The notes beneath the pieces are model-generated. The model did no database searches. It saw only the letters and a list, made by a program, of their open reading frames with translations, and was not told the DNA's origin. This document shows positions 1 through 6,823 of a stretch of 21,923 nucleotides of DNA, piece after piece. Positions within the stretch are counted from its first letter, which is position 1. Each line of letters opens with the position of its first letter. Position numbers and translations under genes: made by a program. Source of the stretch: Ruminococcaceae bacterium UBA7075 (GTDB lineage Bacteria; Bacillota; Clostridia; Oscillospirales; Acutalibacteraceae); NCBI GenBank assembly GCA_002493635.1, contig DKZL01000035.1, positions 1-21,923 of the forward strand. The letters run 5' to 3'.

Positions 1-143
1 GGAAAAATATGATGTTTACCGAATAACCGAAGTATATCTTCGGGTCGCAAACGTTACATTTAAAATAATACTTATGAAGCGTCCGAAAAAACTATAATTT
101 ATCACCAATATACAAATCAGGCTGACTAAAAGAGATAATCACA
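1..143. other. Non-coding left edge
   Basis: No gene seen. A small hairpin CCGAAG-5-CTTCGG lies at 28-44 and resembles the CCGAAG-6-CTTCGG hairpin at 9271-9288. No clear terminator for the permease gene is visible before the window edge. Confidence 0.55.
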
Positions 144-890
144 TTACTTATTTCTTTTCATTTTGACTGTAAATATAACAATCGCCACTGCAAGCAGAAC
201 AACTGCATAGCCTATTACCCACAAAAGGTCGGGCATAACACTCTCAAATTCGCCGTTGAGCGCATATCTCGCCGCATTAACTGCGTGAGCAAACGGCAGA
301 GCATTAGCAATACCCTCAAACCAACCGCCTACAAGAGCAGTGTCAAACCATATGTTTGAGAACCAAGCCGAAAGGTTAGTGAGCAGTGCTCCGCAGATTC
401 CTCCGACTGCTTTTTCACTGAGTACCGTACCGCATAAAAGGCCGAGTGCAATAAAAACAAGCGCAATCGGAATGTTCACAACAGCTGCAAGCAAAATATT
501 CGGTGTAAATTCAAGCCCCAGAATAATTGCAGTTACATAGCAAATCAACGTCTGAACAAGCGACATTGGAATCAAAGGCAACGTGTAGCCCAAAATAAAC
601 TCACTTGACTTTATCGGCGACGTGAATAAACGCATCATAAAGCTCGTTGTCTTATCCTTTGCGATAAGCTGAGCCGAAAACAGTGCAATGAAGCTCAGTC
701 CGAACACCGTAATACCCGGCGTAAGATTTTCAATATCAAACATATCCAGATGCGCTTCTTCGGGAACAGCTGAACCTATAGCATACAAAAGCAATAAAAT
801 TACAAGAGGAAAAGCCAGACCGAAAAACAGGGTAAGTATATCACGCAGAATTTCCTTGGTATTTCTTGAAGCAAAAACATACGCTCTCAT
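144..890 (-). CDS. ABC-2 type transporter permease
   Basis: Membrane subunit of an ABC exporter, about 248 residues. Hydrophobic segments recur along the chain: one near the N-terminus after the basic stretch RAYVFASRNTKEI, then several in the middle and one at the C-terminus before the basic tail KMKRNK. This is the layout of ABC-2 permeases of drug, lipid or antibiotic export systems. I chose the ATG at 888-890 because it follows a GGAGGTG site at a good distance and overlaps the stop of the ATPase gene as TAATG, so the two are translationally coupled. An ATG 21 bases upstream is open but lies before that site. The substrate cannot be read from the sequence. With the ATPase and the regulator upstream it forms a three-gene minus-strand operon. 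Confidence 0.88.
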   Translation of the reverse strand: MRAYVFASRNTKEILRDILTLFFGLAFPLVILLLLYAIGSAVPEEAHLDMFDIENLTPGITVFGLSFIALFSAQLIAKDKTTSFMMRLFTSPIKSSEFILGYTLPLIPMSLVQTLICYVTAIILGLEFTPNILLAAVVNIPIALVFIALGLLCGTVLSEKAVGGICGALLTNLSAWFSNIWFDTALVGGWFEGIANALPFAHAVNAARYALNGEFESVMPDLLWVIGYAVVLLAVAIVIFTVKMKRNK

Positions 891-1618
891 TACAAAGCAC
901 CTCCGTTGCATATTTTTACAAAGGCATCTTCAAAGTCATCTGTTTTCGCAAAAGCTTTAAGTTCCTGTGCAGTGCCTTCTGCCTTAAGCTCGCCCTTTGA
1001 CATAATGCCTATTCTGTCACAAAGGCTTTCAGCTTCTTCAAGATAGTGCGTTGTAAGGATGATAGTAATTTTACCTTTCAGCTTTGAAATTACCTGCCAC
1101 AGATCACGCCTTGCCAAAACATCAAGACCGAGTGTAGGCTCGTCAAGAAACAGAATTTCTGGCTCAGTAATCAATGCCATAGCTATGCTGAGCCTTCTCA
1201 TCAATCCGCCCGACAGAGTTTTTGCCCTCTGCTTTGCAAATTCCTGAAGCTCAAACTGATTTATAATTTCCTCAGCCTTTTGCTTTGCATTCTTTCTGTT
1301 AAAGCCGTAAATCTGAGCGATAAATTCGAGATTTTCACGTACATTGAGCTTTTCTGCAACTGCCGTTTCCTGAGGAGAAACACTGATGATTTTCTTAACC
1401 TCCTGCGTGTTTTTCACAACACTGTGTCCGTTGAGACACGCATCTCCTCCGGTCGGAGGGACAAGACAGGAAAGCATCTTTATTGTAGTAGATTTTCCCG
1501 CTCCGTTTACGCCCAGCAAGCCGTACAGTTCACCGTGATTTACGGTAAGATTAAGATTTTTTACGGCATATTTTTCCTTGTATTTTTTTGATAAATTACG
1601 AGTTTCAATAGCAAGCAT
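890..1618 (-). CDS. ABC transporter ATP-binding protein
   Basis: Nucleotide-binding subunit that powers the adjacent permease. All hallmark motifs are visible in the 242-residue chain: Walker A GVNGAGKST (about 36-44), Q-loop Gln near 83, signature LSGG (135-138), Walker B EILFLDEP (about 154-161) and the switch histidine in TTHYLEEA. The family is the DrrA/CcmA-like group that pairs with ABC-2 permeases. The start ATG (1616-1618) is preceded by AAGGTGA at a normal distance. The gene begins 22 bases after the regulator stop and its own stop overlaps the permease start, so regulator, ATPase and permease are probably one transcript. Confidence 0.95.
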   Translation of the reverse strand: MLAIETRNLSKKYKEKYAVKNLNLTVNHGELYGLLGVNGAGKSTTIKMLSCLVPPTGGDACLNGHSVVKNTQEVKKIISVSPQETAVAEKLNVRENLEFIAQIYGFNRKNAKQKAEEIINQFELQEFAKQRAKTLSGGLMRRLSIAMALITEPEILFLDEPTLGLDVLARRDLWQVISKLKGKITIILTTHYLEEAESLCDRIGIMSKGELKAEGTAQELKAFAKTDDFEDAFVKICNGGAL

Positions 1619-1640
1619 AGATGATTCACCTTATTTTATA

Positions 1641-2051
1641 TCAATTAAACTTAAACTTTGCAAGGGCAATTCCGCCCTGCTTTGTGTCGCCAAGCACAAT
1701 AAGCCTGTTTCCTGTTTTAATGTTAAAAATCTCACGAGCTTTTTTGGGAATAACAATCTGACCTCTCTCGCCAACCTTGACAAGACCGAAAACATATTTG
1801 CCTTCACTTGTTTCATTGTCTGTCAATTCATCATCTTCAAACGAATAATTAATTAAATTATCAATCGTAGTTCCGAAAAGCATTGCAAGATCCCTGCATT
1901 TTACTATATCGGGAAGCGACTCACCGTTTTCCCACTTAGCAACCGATTGTCTTGACACATCAATTTTCTCGGCAAGCTCCTCCTGCGAAAGTCCTGCCCT
2001 TTTCCTAAGAAATTTAATATTCGCATCAATCATATTTTTCATTCCTTTCAT
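1641..2051 (-). CDS. XRE-family HTH regulator with C-terminal SpoVT/AbrB domain
   Basis: Transcription factor of about 136 residues with two DNA-binding modules. The N-terminal part (about residues 9-65) is a Cro/C1-type helix-turn-helix with GLSQEELAEKIDVSRQSVAKWENG. After an acidic linker, the last 50 residues carry an AbrB/SpoVT-like swapped-hairpin domain, seen in KVGERGQIVIPKKAREIF. Four in-frame ATGs lie close together. The one at 2049-2051 is 10 bases from GAGG and the one at 2031-2033 is 9 bases from AAAGGA, so the true start is one of these two. It is the first gene of the ABC exporter operon and likely controls it, perhaps with autoregulation. That role is inferred from position. 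Confidence 0.85.
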   Translation of the reverse strand: MKGMKNMIDANIKFLRKRAGLSQEELAEKIDVSRQSVAKWENGESLPDIVKCRDLAMLFGTTIDNLINYSFEDDELTDNETSEGKYVFGLVKVGERGQIVIPKKAREIFNIKTGNRLIVLGDTKQGGIALAKFKFN

Positions 2052-2116
2052 ACTAATCATACCTCAGTATTTATGCGTTTTCTACCAACCTATACTTACA
2101 TTGAATGTTAAATTTA

Positions 2117-2126
2117 GTTGCGCAAC
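2117..2126. promoter_or_regulatory. Palindrome GTTGCGCAAC upstream of the regulator gene
   Basis: Perfect 10-base palindrome in the divergent gap between the HTH/AbrB regulator and the cyclase gene. It lies about 65 bases upstream of the regulator start. It could be an operator for the regulator, but a palindrome this short can occur by chance. Confidence 0.3.
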
Positions 2127-2172
2127 CTTCAAAACATAGAACTAACTCGTTATATTTAGAATACCATTTTAT

Positions 2173-2186
2173 TTTACACGTGTAAA
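2173..2186. promoter_or_regulatory. Palindrome TTTACACGTGTAAA, candidate operator
   Basis: Perfect 14-base palindrome in the same divergent gap, about 50 bases upstream of the extended -10 element of the cyclase operon and about 120 bases upstream of the regulator start. Its size and symmetry fit a dimeric regulator site. Which protein binds, if any, is unknown. Confidence 0.4.
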
Positions 2187-2234
2187 TTATCAGAAACAAA
2201 TTTATCATAGCTATATACATTATAGTAAATTTTG

Positions 2235-2243
2235 TGCTATAAT
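2235..2243 (+). promoter_or_regulatory. Extended -10 promoter of the cyclase-HAD-queH operon
   Basis: TGCTATAAT combines a TGn extension with a perfect TATAAT. No good -35 hexamer is visible 16-18 bases upstream, which is common for extended -10 promoters. It lies 32 bases before the chosen ATG of the cyclase gene. Confidence 0.6.
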
Positions 2244-2275
2244 ATTTATATATGTTTTATAAGCGAGGTGTCAGT

Positions 2276-2875
2276 ATGATTATTCACGATATTTCAAGAG
2301 ATACTATGAAAACCCCTGTGTATGAAGGCGATCCGCAAACGACAGCCGAAAAGCTGATGAGCATTGAAAACGGTGACGAATGTAATCTTACGCAGATTTC
2401 AATGTGCGTTCACGCAGGCACTCATATTGACGCACCGCTTCATTATCTTGAGGACGGCAATGCCATTGACAACATAAGGCTCAACACTTTTTACGGCAAG
2501 TGCACCGTAATTGAAATCACGGGTGTGCTCACAGGCGACGATGTGGAAAGGTTACTACCCTATTGCAAGCAGAGAGTTCTGTTCAAGGGCAACGGCAAGA
2601 CTTTTTTGTCGCAGTCAGCCGCAATTGTGCTTGCGTCCAGCAAAGTCAAACTTGTCGGCACAGACGCAATATCAATTGCACCCTCGTTTGACGAGGAACG
2701 CACTCACAGGGTGCTCGCAAGAGCAGGCATAGTAGCGCTTGAAAATCTCGATTTGTCCAGAATTTCTCCAGGCATATATGATTTATGCGCATTTCCCGTA
2801 AAACTCGGCGGAATTGAGGCGGCTCCGTGCCGTGCTATCTTACTTGAACAGGAAAAGGGGCTTAACCGAAAATGA
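2276..2875 (+). CDS. Cyclase/kynurenine-formamidase-like metal-dependent hydrolase
   Basis: 199-residue protein of the cyclase superfamily, which includes bacterial arylformamidases such as KynB. The metal-binding signature HAGTHIDAPLH is clear at residues 46-56 (His46, His50, Asp52, His56). The N-terminal DISRDTMKTPVYEGDP also fits the family. I chose the ATG at 2276, preceded by GCGAGGTG with 5 bases between. An ATG at 2252 is open in frame but precedes this site. The family hydrolyses amide or cyclic substrates, and the actual substrate here is not known. No tryptophan catabolism gene is nearby, so I do not assign kynB. Its stop overlaps the HAD gene start as ATGA. Confidence 0.88.
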   Translation: MIIHDISRDTMKTPVYEGDPQTTAEKLMSIENGDECNLTQISMCVHAGTHIDAPLHYLEDGNAIDNIRLNTFYGKCTVIEITGVLTGDDVERLLPYCKQRVLFKGNGKTFLSQSAAIVLASSKVKLVGTDAISIAPSFDEERTHRVLARAGIVALENLDLSRISPGIYDLCAFPVKLGGIEAAPCRAILLEQEKGLNRK

Positions 2876-3528
2876 TAAAAATAGCTGTATTTGACCTTGA
2901 CGGAACACTTGTTGACTCGCTTACCGACCTCGCCCTGAATGTAAACAAGGGATTGAAAAAAGCAGGATGCAAAGAACAGCCTATCGAAAATTATAAGCAG
3001 TATGTCGGCAATGGCAGAGAGGTTATGGTAAAGCTTGCAATGGGTGAAAAATCCAAGGATGAAAGCTTGCTTAAAATTGCAACTGACACTTTCAATGCCG
3101 AATACGCAATTCACTGCAACGACAACACCAAAGGCTATGACGGCTGTGACAAAATGCTTGAAACGCTCGCTGAAAACGGCATAAAAACCGCCGTACTTTC
3201 AAATAAGCCTGATGAATTCGTAGGTGACATTGTTGCAAAAGTTTATCCCGACCACACCTTTACCGAGGCTTGGGGACAAAAGCCTGAGTATAAACGCAAG
3301 CCTGACAAAGAGGCTCTGACTGCAATGCTCGATATGTACGGAATAACACCAGACGAATGCATTTATATCGGCGACAGTGATGTTGATGTGCTGACAGCGC
3401 AAAATGCAGGAGTGCATATGGCGGGAGTTGAGTGGGGATTCAGAGGTAAAGCGGAACTTCTGGCAACAGGCGCACCGTTTGTGGCGTCAACTGCCGAGGA
3501 ACTTACGGAGTATATTTTAAAGCTATGA
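2872..3528 (+). CDS. HAD-family phosphatase, phosphoglycolate phosphatase-like
   Basis: 218-residue haloacid dehalogenase superfamily hydrolase. Motif I is DLDGTLVDS, with the nucleophile Asp8 and general acid Asp10. Motif II is LSNK, a later lysine sits in the KPDKEALT region, and motif IV is YIGDSDVDVLTA. The alpha-helical cap between motifs I and II is the type found in phosphoglycolate phosphatase (Gph) and PpaX. The ending VEWGFRGKAEL is also typical of that group. Substrate specificity cannot be settled from sequence. The start overlaps the preceding stop (ATGA) and its own stop overlaps the queH start, so all three genes are probably translated in a coupled fashion. Confidence 0.9.
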   Translation: MIKIAVFDLDGTLVDSLTDLALNVNKGLKKAGCKEQPIENYKQYVGNGREVMVKLAMGEKSKDESLLKIATDTFNAEYAIHCNDNTKGYDGCDKMLETLAENGIKTAVLSNKPDEFVGDIVAKVYPDHTFTEAWGQKPEYKRKPDKEALTAMLDMYGITPDECIYIGDSDVDVLTAQNAGVHMAGVEWGFRGKAELLATGAPFVASTAEELTEYILKL

Positions 3529-4172
3529 ATAAAATAAATTATCAGAAGGAACTTGACAAGGTCATAGCGAAAATTCAAAAGGACAACATTATACCCACAC
3601 TTTTGCTTCACGTCTGCTGTGCCCCCTGCTCAAGCTACTGCCTTGAATATTTGTCAGAATATTTTAATATAATTGTATTTTATTACAATCCAAATATTTC
3701 TTATAAAGAAGAATACGAATACCGCCTTAGCGAAGAAAAACGGCTTATAAGCGAGATGAAATTCAAAAATCCCGTTCGTATTATTGAGTCACGCTATGAC
3801 CCGAACGAATTTTTTGGTGTTGCAAAGGGACTTGAAAACGAACCCGAGGGCGGCAACCGCTGTTTTGAATGCTTTAAACTCCGACTTAACGAAAGCTGTA
3901 AAAAAGCAAAAGAAATCGGTGCTGATTACATCACCACAACGCTTACGATAAGTCCTCTTAAAAATGCTCAAGTACTCAATGAAATCGGCAGTGCGTGTGC
4001 TGAAAATCACGGCGTAAACTGGCTGTTCAGCGACTTTAAAAAGCGTGAGGGTTACAAACGCTCAATCACACTTTCAAAGGAATATAATCTTTACAGACAG
4101 AATTATTGCGGCTGTATTTTTTCTAAACAGCAGGCTGAATTTCGGGAAAATAAAAACGATAATCCTGATTGA
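3525..4172 (+). CDS. queH: Epoxyqueuosine reductase QueH
   Basis: Catalyses the last step of queuosine synthesis in tRNA, reducing epoxyqueuosine to queuosine; it is the non-cobalamin alternative to QueG. The 215-residue protein has the family signature LLLHVCCAPCSSYCLEYL with Cys31, Cys32, Cys35 and Cys39. A second pair, Cys113/Cys116, lies in RCFECFKLRL, and YCGC (Cys195, Cys197) is near the C-terminus. These are the likely ligands of the iron-sulfur and iron centre known for QueH. TTTLTISPLKN in the middle is also family-typical. The start ATG overlaps the HAD stop. No other queuosine gene is in the window, so the remaining steps or salvage must be encoded elsewhere. Confidence 0.93.
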   Translation: MNKINYQKELDKVIAKIQKDNIIPTLLLHVCCAPCSSYCLEYLSEYFNIIVFYYNPNISYKEEYEYRLSEEKRLISEMKFKNPVRIIESRYDPNEFFGVAKGLENEPEGGNRCFECFKLRLNESCKKAKEIGADYITTTLTISPLKNAQVLNEIGSACAENHGVNWLFSDFKKREGYKRSITLSKEYNLYRQNYCGCIFSKQQAEFRENKNDNPD

Positions 4173-4197
4173 CCGCAAAATACAAATGTGCTATAAT
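4169..4197 (+). promoter_or_regulatory. Promoter of the Nudix gene, overlapping the queH stop
   Basis: TTGACC (4169-4174), 17 bases, then TATAAT (4192-4197) with a TGn extension. The -35 hexamer contains the TGA stop codon of queH. This is a strong sigma-A type promoter and separates the Nudix gene from the upstream operon. Confidence 0.75.
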
Positions 4198-4210
4198 TTT
4201 TGAGTTACTC

Positions 4211-4238
4211 ATACTAACCTCTTTATTAATATTAGTAT
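4211..4238 (+). repeat. Inverted repeat in the Nudix leader
   Basis: ATACTAA (4211-4217) and TTAGTAT (4232-4238) form 7-base arms with a 14-base loop between the promoter and the ribosome binding site. It could be a leader structure or an operator; the evidence is only the symmetry. Confidence 0.3.
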
Positions 4239-4275
4239 CAACCGTGTCTGATAAATAATAATTTTGGAGGAAAAG

Positions 4276-4752
4276 ATGGATTGCACATTTAAAACTGATG
4301 ACGGAAAATTTAACTTTCGTGTCGGGGCAATTATTGCAAACGGCAGAAAGGTATTGCTTGCAAGAAACCCTAACGAAGAGAGAGAATTTTATTACTCTGT
4401 CGGTGGACGGGTTAAATCAGGAGAAGAGCTTGAACACGCTGTTTTGCGAGAATTAAAGGAAGAAACCAACATAGACTGTGAAATTGAAAGAATGGCGGCT
4501 ATTCACGAAAACTTCTTCACTGATGATGACGGAGTAAAATTTCACGAGATTTCGATTTTCTTCTTAATCAAGCCGAACAAAGAGCTTTTGAATATTAAAA
4601 GCGGTCATCTTACAAAAGACGGTCCTGACGGTGAATATCTGGAATGGATTGATTTGGATAATCTGAACGGTAAAACGATTTATCCCAAATTTTATAAAGA
4701 TATAGGTTTTAATTCTGTATCAGAAATAAAACACTTTGTAGACCGAGAATAA
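4276..4752 (+). CDS. Nudix hydrolase
   Basis: 158-residue pyrophosphohydrolase of the Nudix superfamily, which cleaves nucleoside diphosphates linked to another moiety. The Nudix box runs from about residue 44 to 66 with Gly44, Glu50 and the RELKEET core holding the metal-binding glutamates. The usual Gly near the end of the box is Asn. I chose the ATG at 4276 because GGAGG ends 5 bases before it; a TTG-initiated extension from 4264 would include that site. The substrate is not predictable. The gene stands alone between its own promoter and a clear terminator. Confidence 0.9.
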   Translation: MDCTFKTDDGKFNFRVGAIIANGRKVLLARNPNEEREFYYSVGGRVKSGEELEHAVLRELKEETNIDCEIERMAAIHENFFTDDDGVKFHEISIFFLIKPNKELLNIKSGHLTKDGPDGEYLEWIDLDNLNGKTIYPKFYKDIGFNSVSEIKHFVDRE

Positions 4753-4760
4753 AGTATTAT

Positions 4761-4796
4761 AAAAATCACGAGTTTAAATATTGCTCGTGATTTTTT
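4761..4796 (+). terminator. Rho-independent terminator after the Nudix gene
   Basis: Twelve-base arms AAAAATCACGAG and CTCGTGATTTTT enclose an 11-base loop and end in a run of six T. It begins 8 bases after the Nudix stop codon. Confidence 0.88.
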
Positions 4797-4827
4797 ATTT
4801 TGTTATTTTAAATTATTCAAAAAATAC

Positions 4828-4855
4828 TTGACAAACAATTTTTGTATGTTATAAT
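4828..4855 (+). promoter_or_regulatory. Promoter of the sdpR-sdpI-yhfC operon
   Basis: Consensus TTGACA (4828-4833), 16 bases, consensus TATAAT (4850-4855), also with a TGn extension. This is one of the strongest-looking promoters in the window, as expected for an autorepressed operon. Confidence 0.82.
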
Positions 4856-4864
4856 AACATCATC

Positions 4865-4892
4865 AATTAGATATTTAGACATTTATCTAATT
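4865..4892. promoter_or_regulatory. Candidate SdpR operator
   Basis: Perfect 9-base inverted repeat AATTAGATA / TATCTAATT with a 10-base spacer, starting 10 bases after the -10 hexamer and so covering the start of transcription. Its position and A/T-rich symmetry fit the operator of a dimeric ArsR-family repressor. Binding by the downstream SdpR-like protein is inference. Confidence 0.6.
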
Positions 4893-4926
4893 AATTAATA
4901 ATCAACTTTATTGAAAGGAGCAATTT

Positions 4927-5193
4927 ATGGGTGATGTTTGGAAAGCTCTTGCCGACCCTACCAGACGGAAGATTCTGGAGCTGCTGAAAAAAAGTGATAT
5001 GAATGCAGGCGAAATTGCCGCAGAATTTAATATGACCAAGCCGTCAATCAGCAATCACTTAAACATTTTAAAACAAGCTGATTTGGTAGATTCCGAAAAG
5101 CAAGGACAAAACGTAGTTTATTCAATCAAAACAAGCGTTATTGAGGATATGCTCAGCACGCTTTCAAATCTTACAAAAAGAAATGAGGATTAG
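4927..5193 (+). CDS. sdpR: ArsR/SdpR-family autorepressor
   Basis: 88-residue winged-helix repressor. The whole chain is one ArsR-type domain, opening with VWKALADPTRRKILELL and carrying a recognition helix in MTKPSISNHLNILKQADLV. It lacks the metal-binding cysteines of arsenic or cadmium sensors. That, together with the sdpI gene 2 bases downstream, places it in the SdpR autorepressor group. In Bacillus subtilis SdpR represses sdpRI until SdpI at the membrane captures it when the SdpC toxin is present. The same logic is likely here. The start has a clear AAAGGAG site. The candidate operator lies in its leader. Confidence 0.9.
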   Translation: MGDVWKALADPTRRKILELLKKSDMNAGEIAAEFNMTKPSISNHLNILKQADLVDSEKQGQNVVYSIKTSVIEDMLSTLSNLTKRNED

Positions 5194-5195
5194 TT

Positions 5196-5861
5196 ATGAA
5201 AAAGTTTATTTACCTTATAATTTCATTTGTTAATGCAGGAATTACAGCCTTATGCCTGTATCTGTCCCCATATGCAATTCTGCCAATACACTATGGAATA
5301 AACGGATATGCAGACCGTTACTCATCAAAATGGGAAATTATGATTGCCGCTGCAATTCCTGTTGTATTCGGTATTATATATCTTGTTTATTCAATTATTG
5401 CCGAAAAGAAAGGTAATAAAAACAGAAAAGTTACAGATAAAGTGTTCTTAATAGCTTTTGTATATATATTATCTGTTATATGGTATGTAGTGATACTATC
5501 CTTGCAGTGCAAGGCGCAAATGAGCAATTCATACTTTGCAATCCTCGCAGTCATTATGGGGGGAATGTTTTTGGCTTTCAGCAATTTTATTCCGAAAGCA
5601 AGACAAAACACTATGTTAGGCATAAGAACAAAATCAACGCTGAGCAGTACTACTGTCTGGAACAAAACACACCGACTTGCAGGAATCCTTGGCGTTATCG
5701 GCAGTATAGCTTTAATAATCTGCGGAATTATCGGTACTGTATTTGAAAAAACTGTAGTCCCCGTATTTTTCATCGGTATTGGTATATACTTGATTTCAGG
5801 TTTTATTATTCCCTGCATTTACGCAAATGTAATTGCAAAACAGGAGAAAAACAATGGTTAG
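5196..5861 (+). CDS. sdpI: SdpI-family immunity/signal membrane protein
   Basis: 221-residue membrane protein with about six hydrophobic segments (roughly 4-24, 48-66, 84-103, 112-130, 156-175 and 183-205). The N-terminal part fits DUF1648, with PIHYGINGYADRY. The C-terminal half carries the SdpI signature NTMLGIRTKSTL followed by VWNKTHRLAG. In Bacillus subtilis SdpI protects against the SdpC peptide and sequesters SdpR. The gene begins 2 bases after the sdpR stop, and its last codons overlap the start of the next gene. No sdpA, sdpB or sdpC homologue is seen here, so the module may protect against a foreign toxin. Confidence 0.9.
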   Translation: MKKFIYLIISFVNAGITALCLYLSPYAILPIHYGINGYADRYSSKWEIMIAAAIPVVFGIIYLVYSIIAEKKGNKNRKVTDKVFLIAFVYILSVIWYVVILSLQCKAQMSNSYFAILAVIMGGMFLAFSNFIPKARQNTMLGIRTKSTLSSTTVWNKTHRLAGILGVIGSIALIICGIIGTVFEKTVVPVFFIGIGIYLISGFIIPCIYANVIAKQEKNNG

Positions 5862-6684
5862 TACATTTTCAATTATCGCTATTGTAACCACACTTATAGT
5901 ATCAACTCTTCTACCTCTGATTTTTGCAATAATCTGGTGTGTAAAAAATAAGGGCAAAAAAACGATTTCAGCACTTTTGCTCGGTGCACTCGGATTCTTT
6001 GTAATGCAAATTGTAATCCGCACGCCGATTTTAAGCCTGATTTCACAAACCGACGGTTTTTTAGATTTTGTGAGCAGCAACTATGTTCTGTACTGCCTTA
6101 TTCTTGCCTTTACCGCTGCCTTATTTGAAGTAATTGCAAGATACGGCGTCGCCAAAATTCTCAGAAAAGATTTATCATTTGAGCGCAGTTTTGCGGCAGG
6201 ACTCGGACACGGAGGAATTGAGTCAATCATCATAATAGGTATGACATATATTTCAAATCTTGTATTGTCATTTATGATTAACACAAATACCTTCGACTTA
6301 ATTGTTGAGCAAACTTCAACACAAGGTATTAACGCATCAAATTTAACGGCAGTAAAAGAACAGCTGATAGGAACAAATCCATCAACATTTTTGCTTGGAG
6401 GGTTTGAGCGAATTTTGACTATTACAATCCATATCGGTTTAACCGTGCTTGTATGGTATTTTGTTAAACATAAAAAAGATATTATCGGCATTCTGATTTG
6501 TCTGCTTGCACATTTTGCAGTTGATTTTGTTGGAGGGTTTGTGCAGGGGCTTGCAACTGATTATCTCGGAAATGTTATTTCACTGACAACATCATATATA
6601 ATTATATATTCATTTTTAGCTGTCATTGCTGTTGCATCGGTTATGTTTATTGTAAAAATAAGGAAAAAGTGGAATCTGAAATAA
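5854..6684 (+). CDS. YhfC-family putative intramembrane glutamic protease
   Basis: 276-residue membrane protein with about seven hydrophobic segments. Three conserved patches match my recollection of the YhfC family, related to CPBP/Rce1-type intramembrane proteases: FEVIARYG, GLGHGGIES and LLAHFAVDFVGG. The canonical first patch is FEExxR, so the second glutamate is Val here while the first Glu and the Arg remain. The ATG at 5854 follows AGGAGA and overlaps the end of sdpI by 8 bases; an extension from 5833 has no better site. Coupling to sdpI suggests a role in the same response, perhaps processing or degrading a membrane-active peptide. That role is inference. Confidence 0.75.
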   Translation: MVSTFSIIAIVTTLIVSTLLPLIFAIIWCVKNKGKKTISALLLGALGFFVMQIVIRTPILSLISQTDGFLDFVSSNYVLYCLILAFTAALFEVIARYGVAKILRKDLSFERSFAAGLGHGGIESIIIIGMTYISNLVLSFMINTNTFDLIVEQTSTQGINASNLTAVKEQLIGTNPSTFLLGGFERILTITIHIGLTVLVWYFVKHKKDIIGILICLLAHFAVDFVGGFVQGLATDYLGNVISLTTSYIIIYSFLAVIAVASVMFIVKIRKKWNLK

Positions 6685-6690
6685 ATCAAA

Positions 6691-6732
6691 AAGATAAAGC
6701 CAAGTGATTATTTTTTCACTTGGCTTTATCTT
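6691..6732. terminator. Bidirectional terminator between the yhfC-like gene and mutS2
   Basis: Seventeen-base perfect arms (6691-6707 and 6716-6732) around an 8-base loop. On the minus strand the stem is followed by a T-rich tail, so it should end mutS2 transcripts well. On the plus strand the tail is weaker but the stem begins 6 bases after the yhfC-like stop. Confidence 0.85.
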
Positions 6733-6823
6733 ATCTTTATCGGAATTTGCCCGAAAGCAACCGGGGACAGAAGTTTATTATTATATGATGCTGTCTGCTC
6801 GGACTGGTGCAGGCCGCGCCTGC

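Noticed and set aside
1059..1591. Plus-strand open frames opposite the ABC ATPase
   Set aside because: They are shadows of the well-supported ATPase gene, without ribosome binding sites or motifs.
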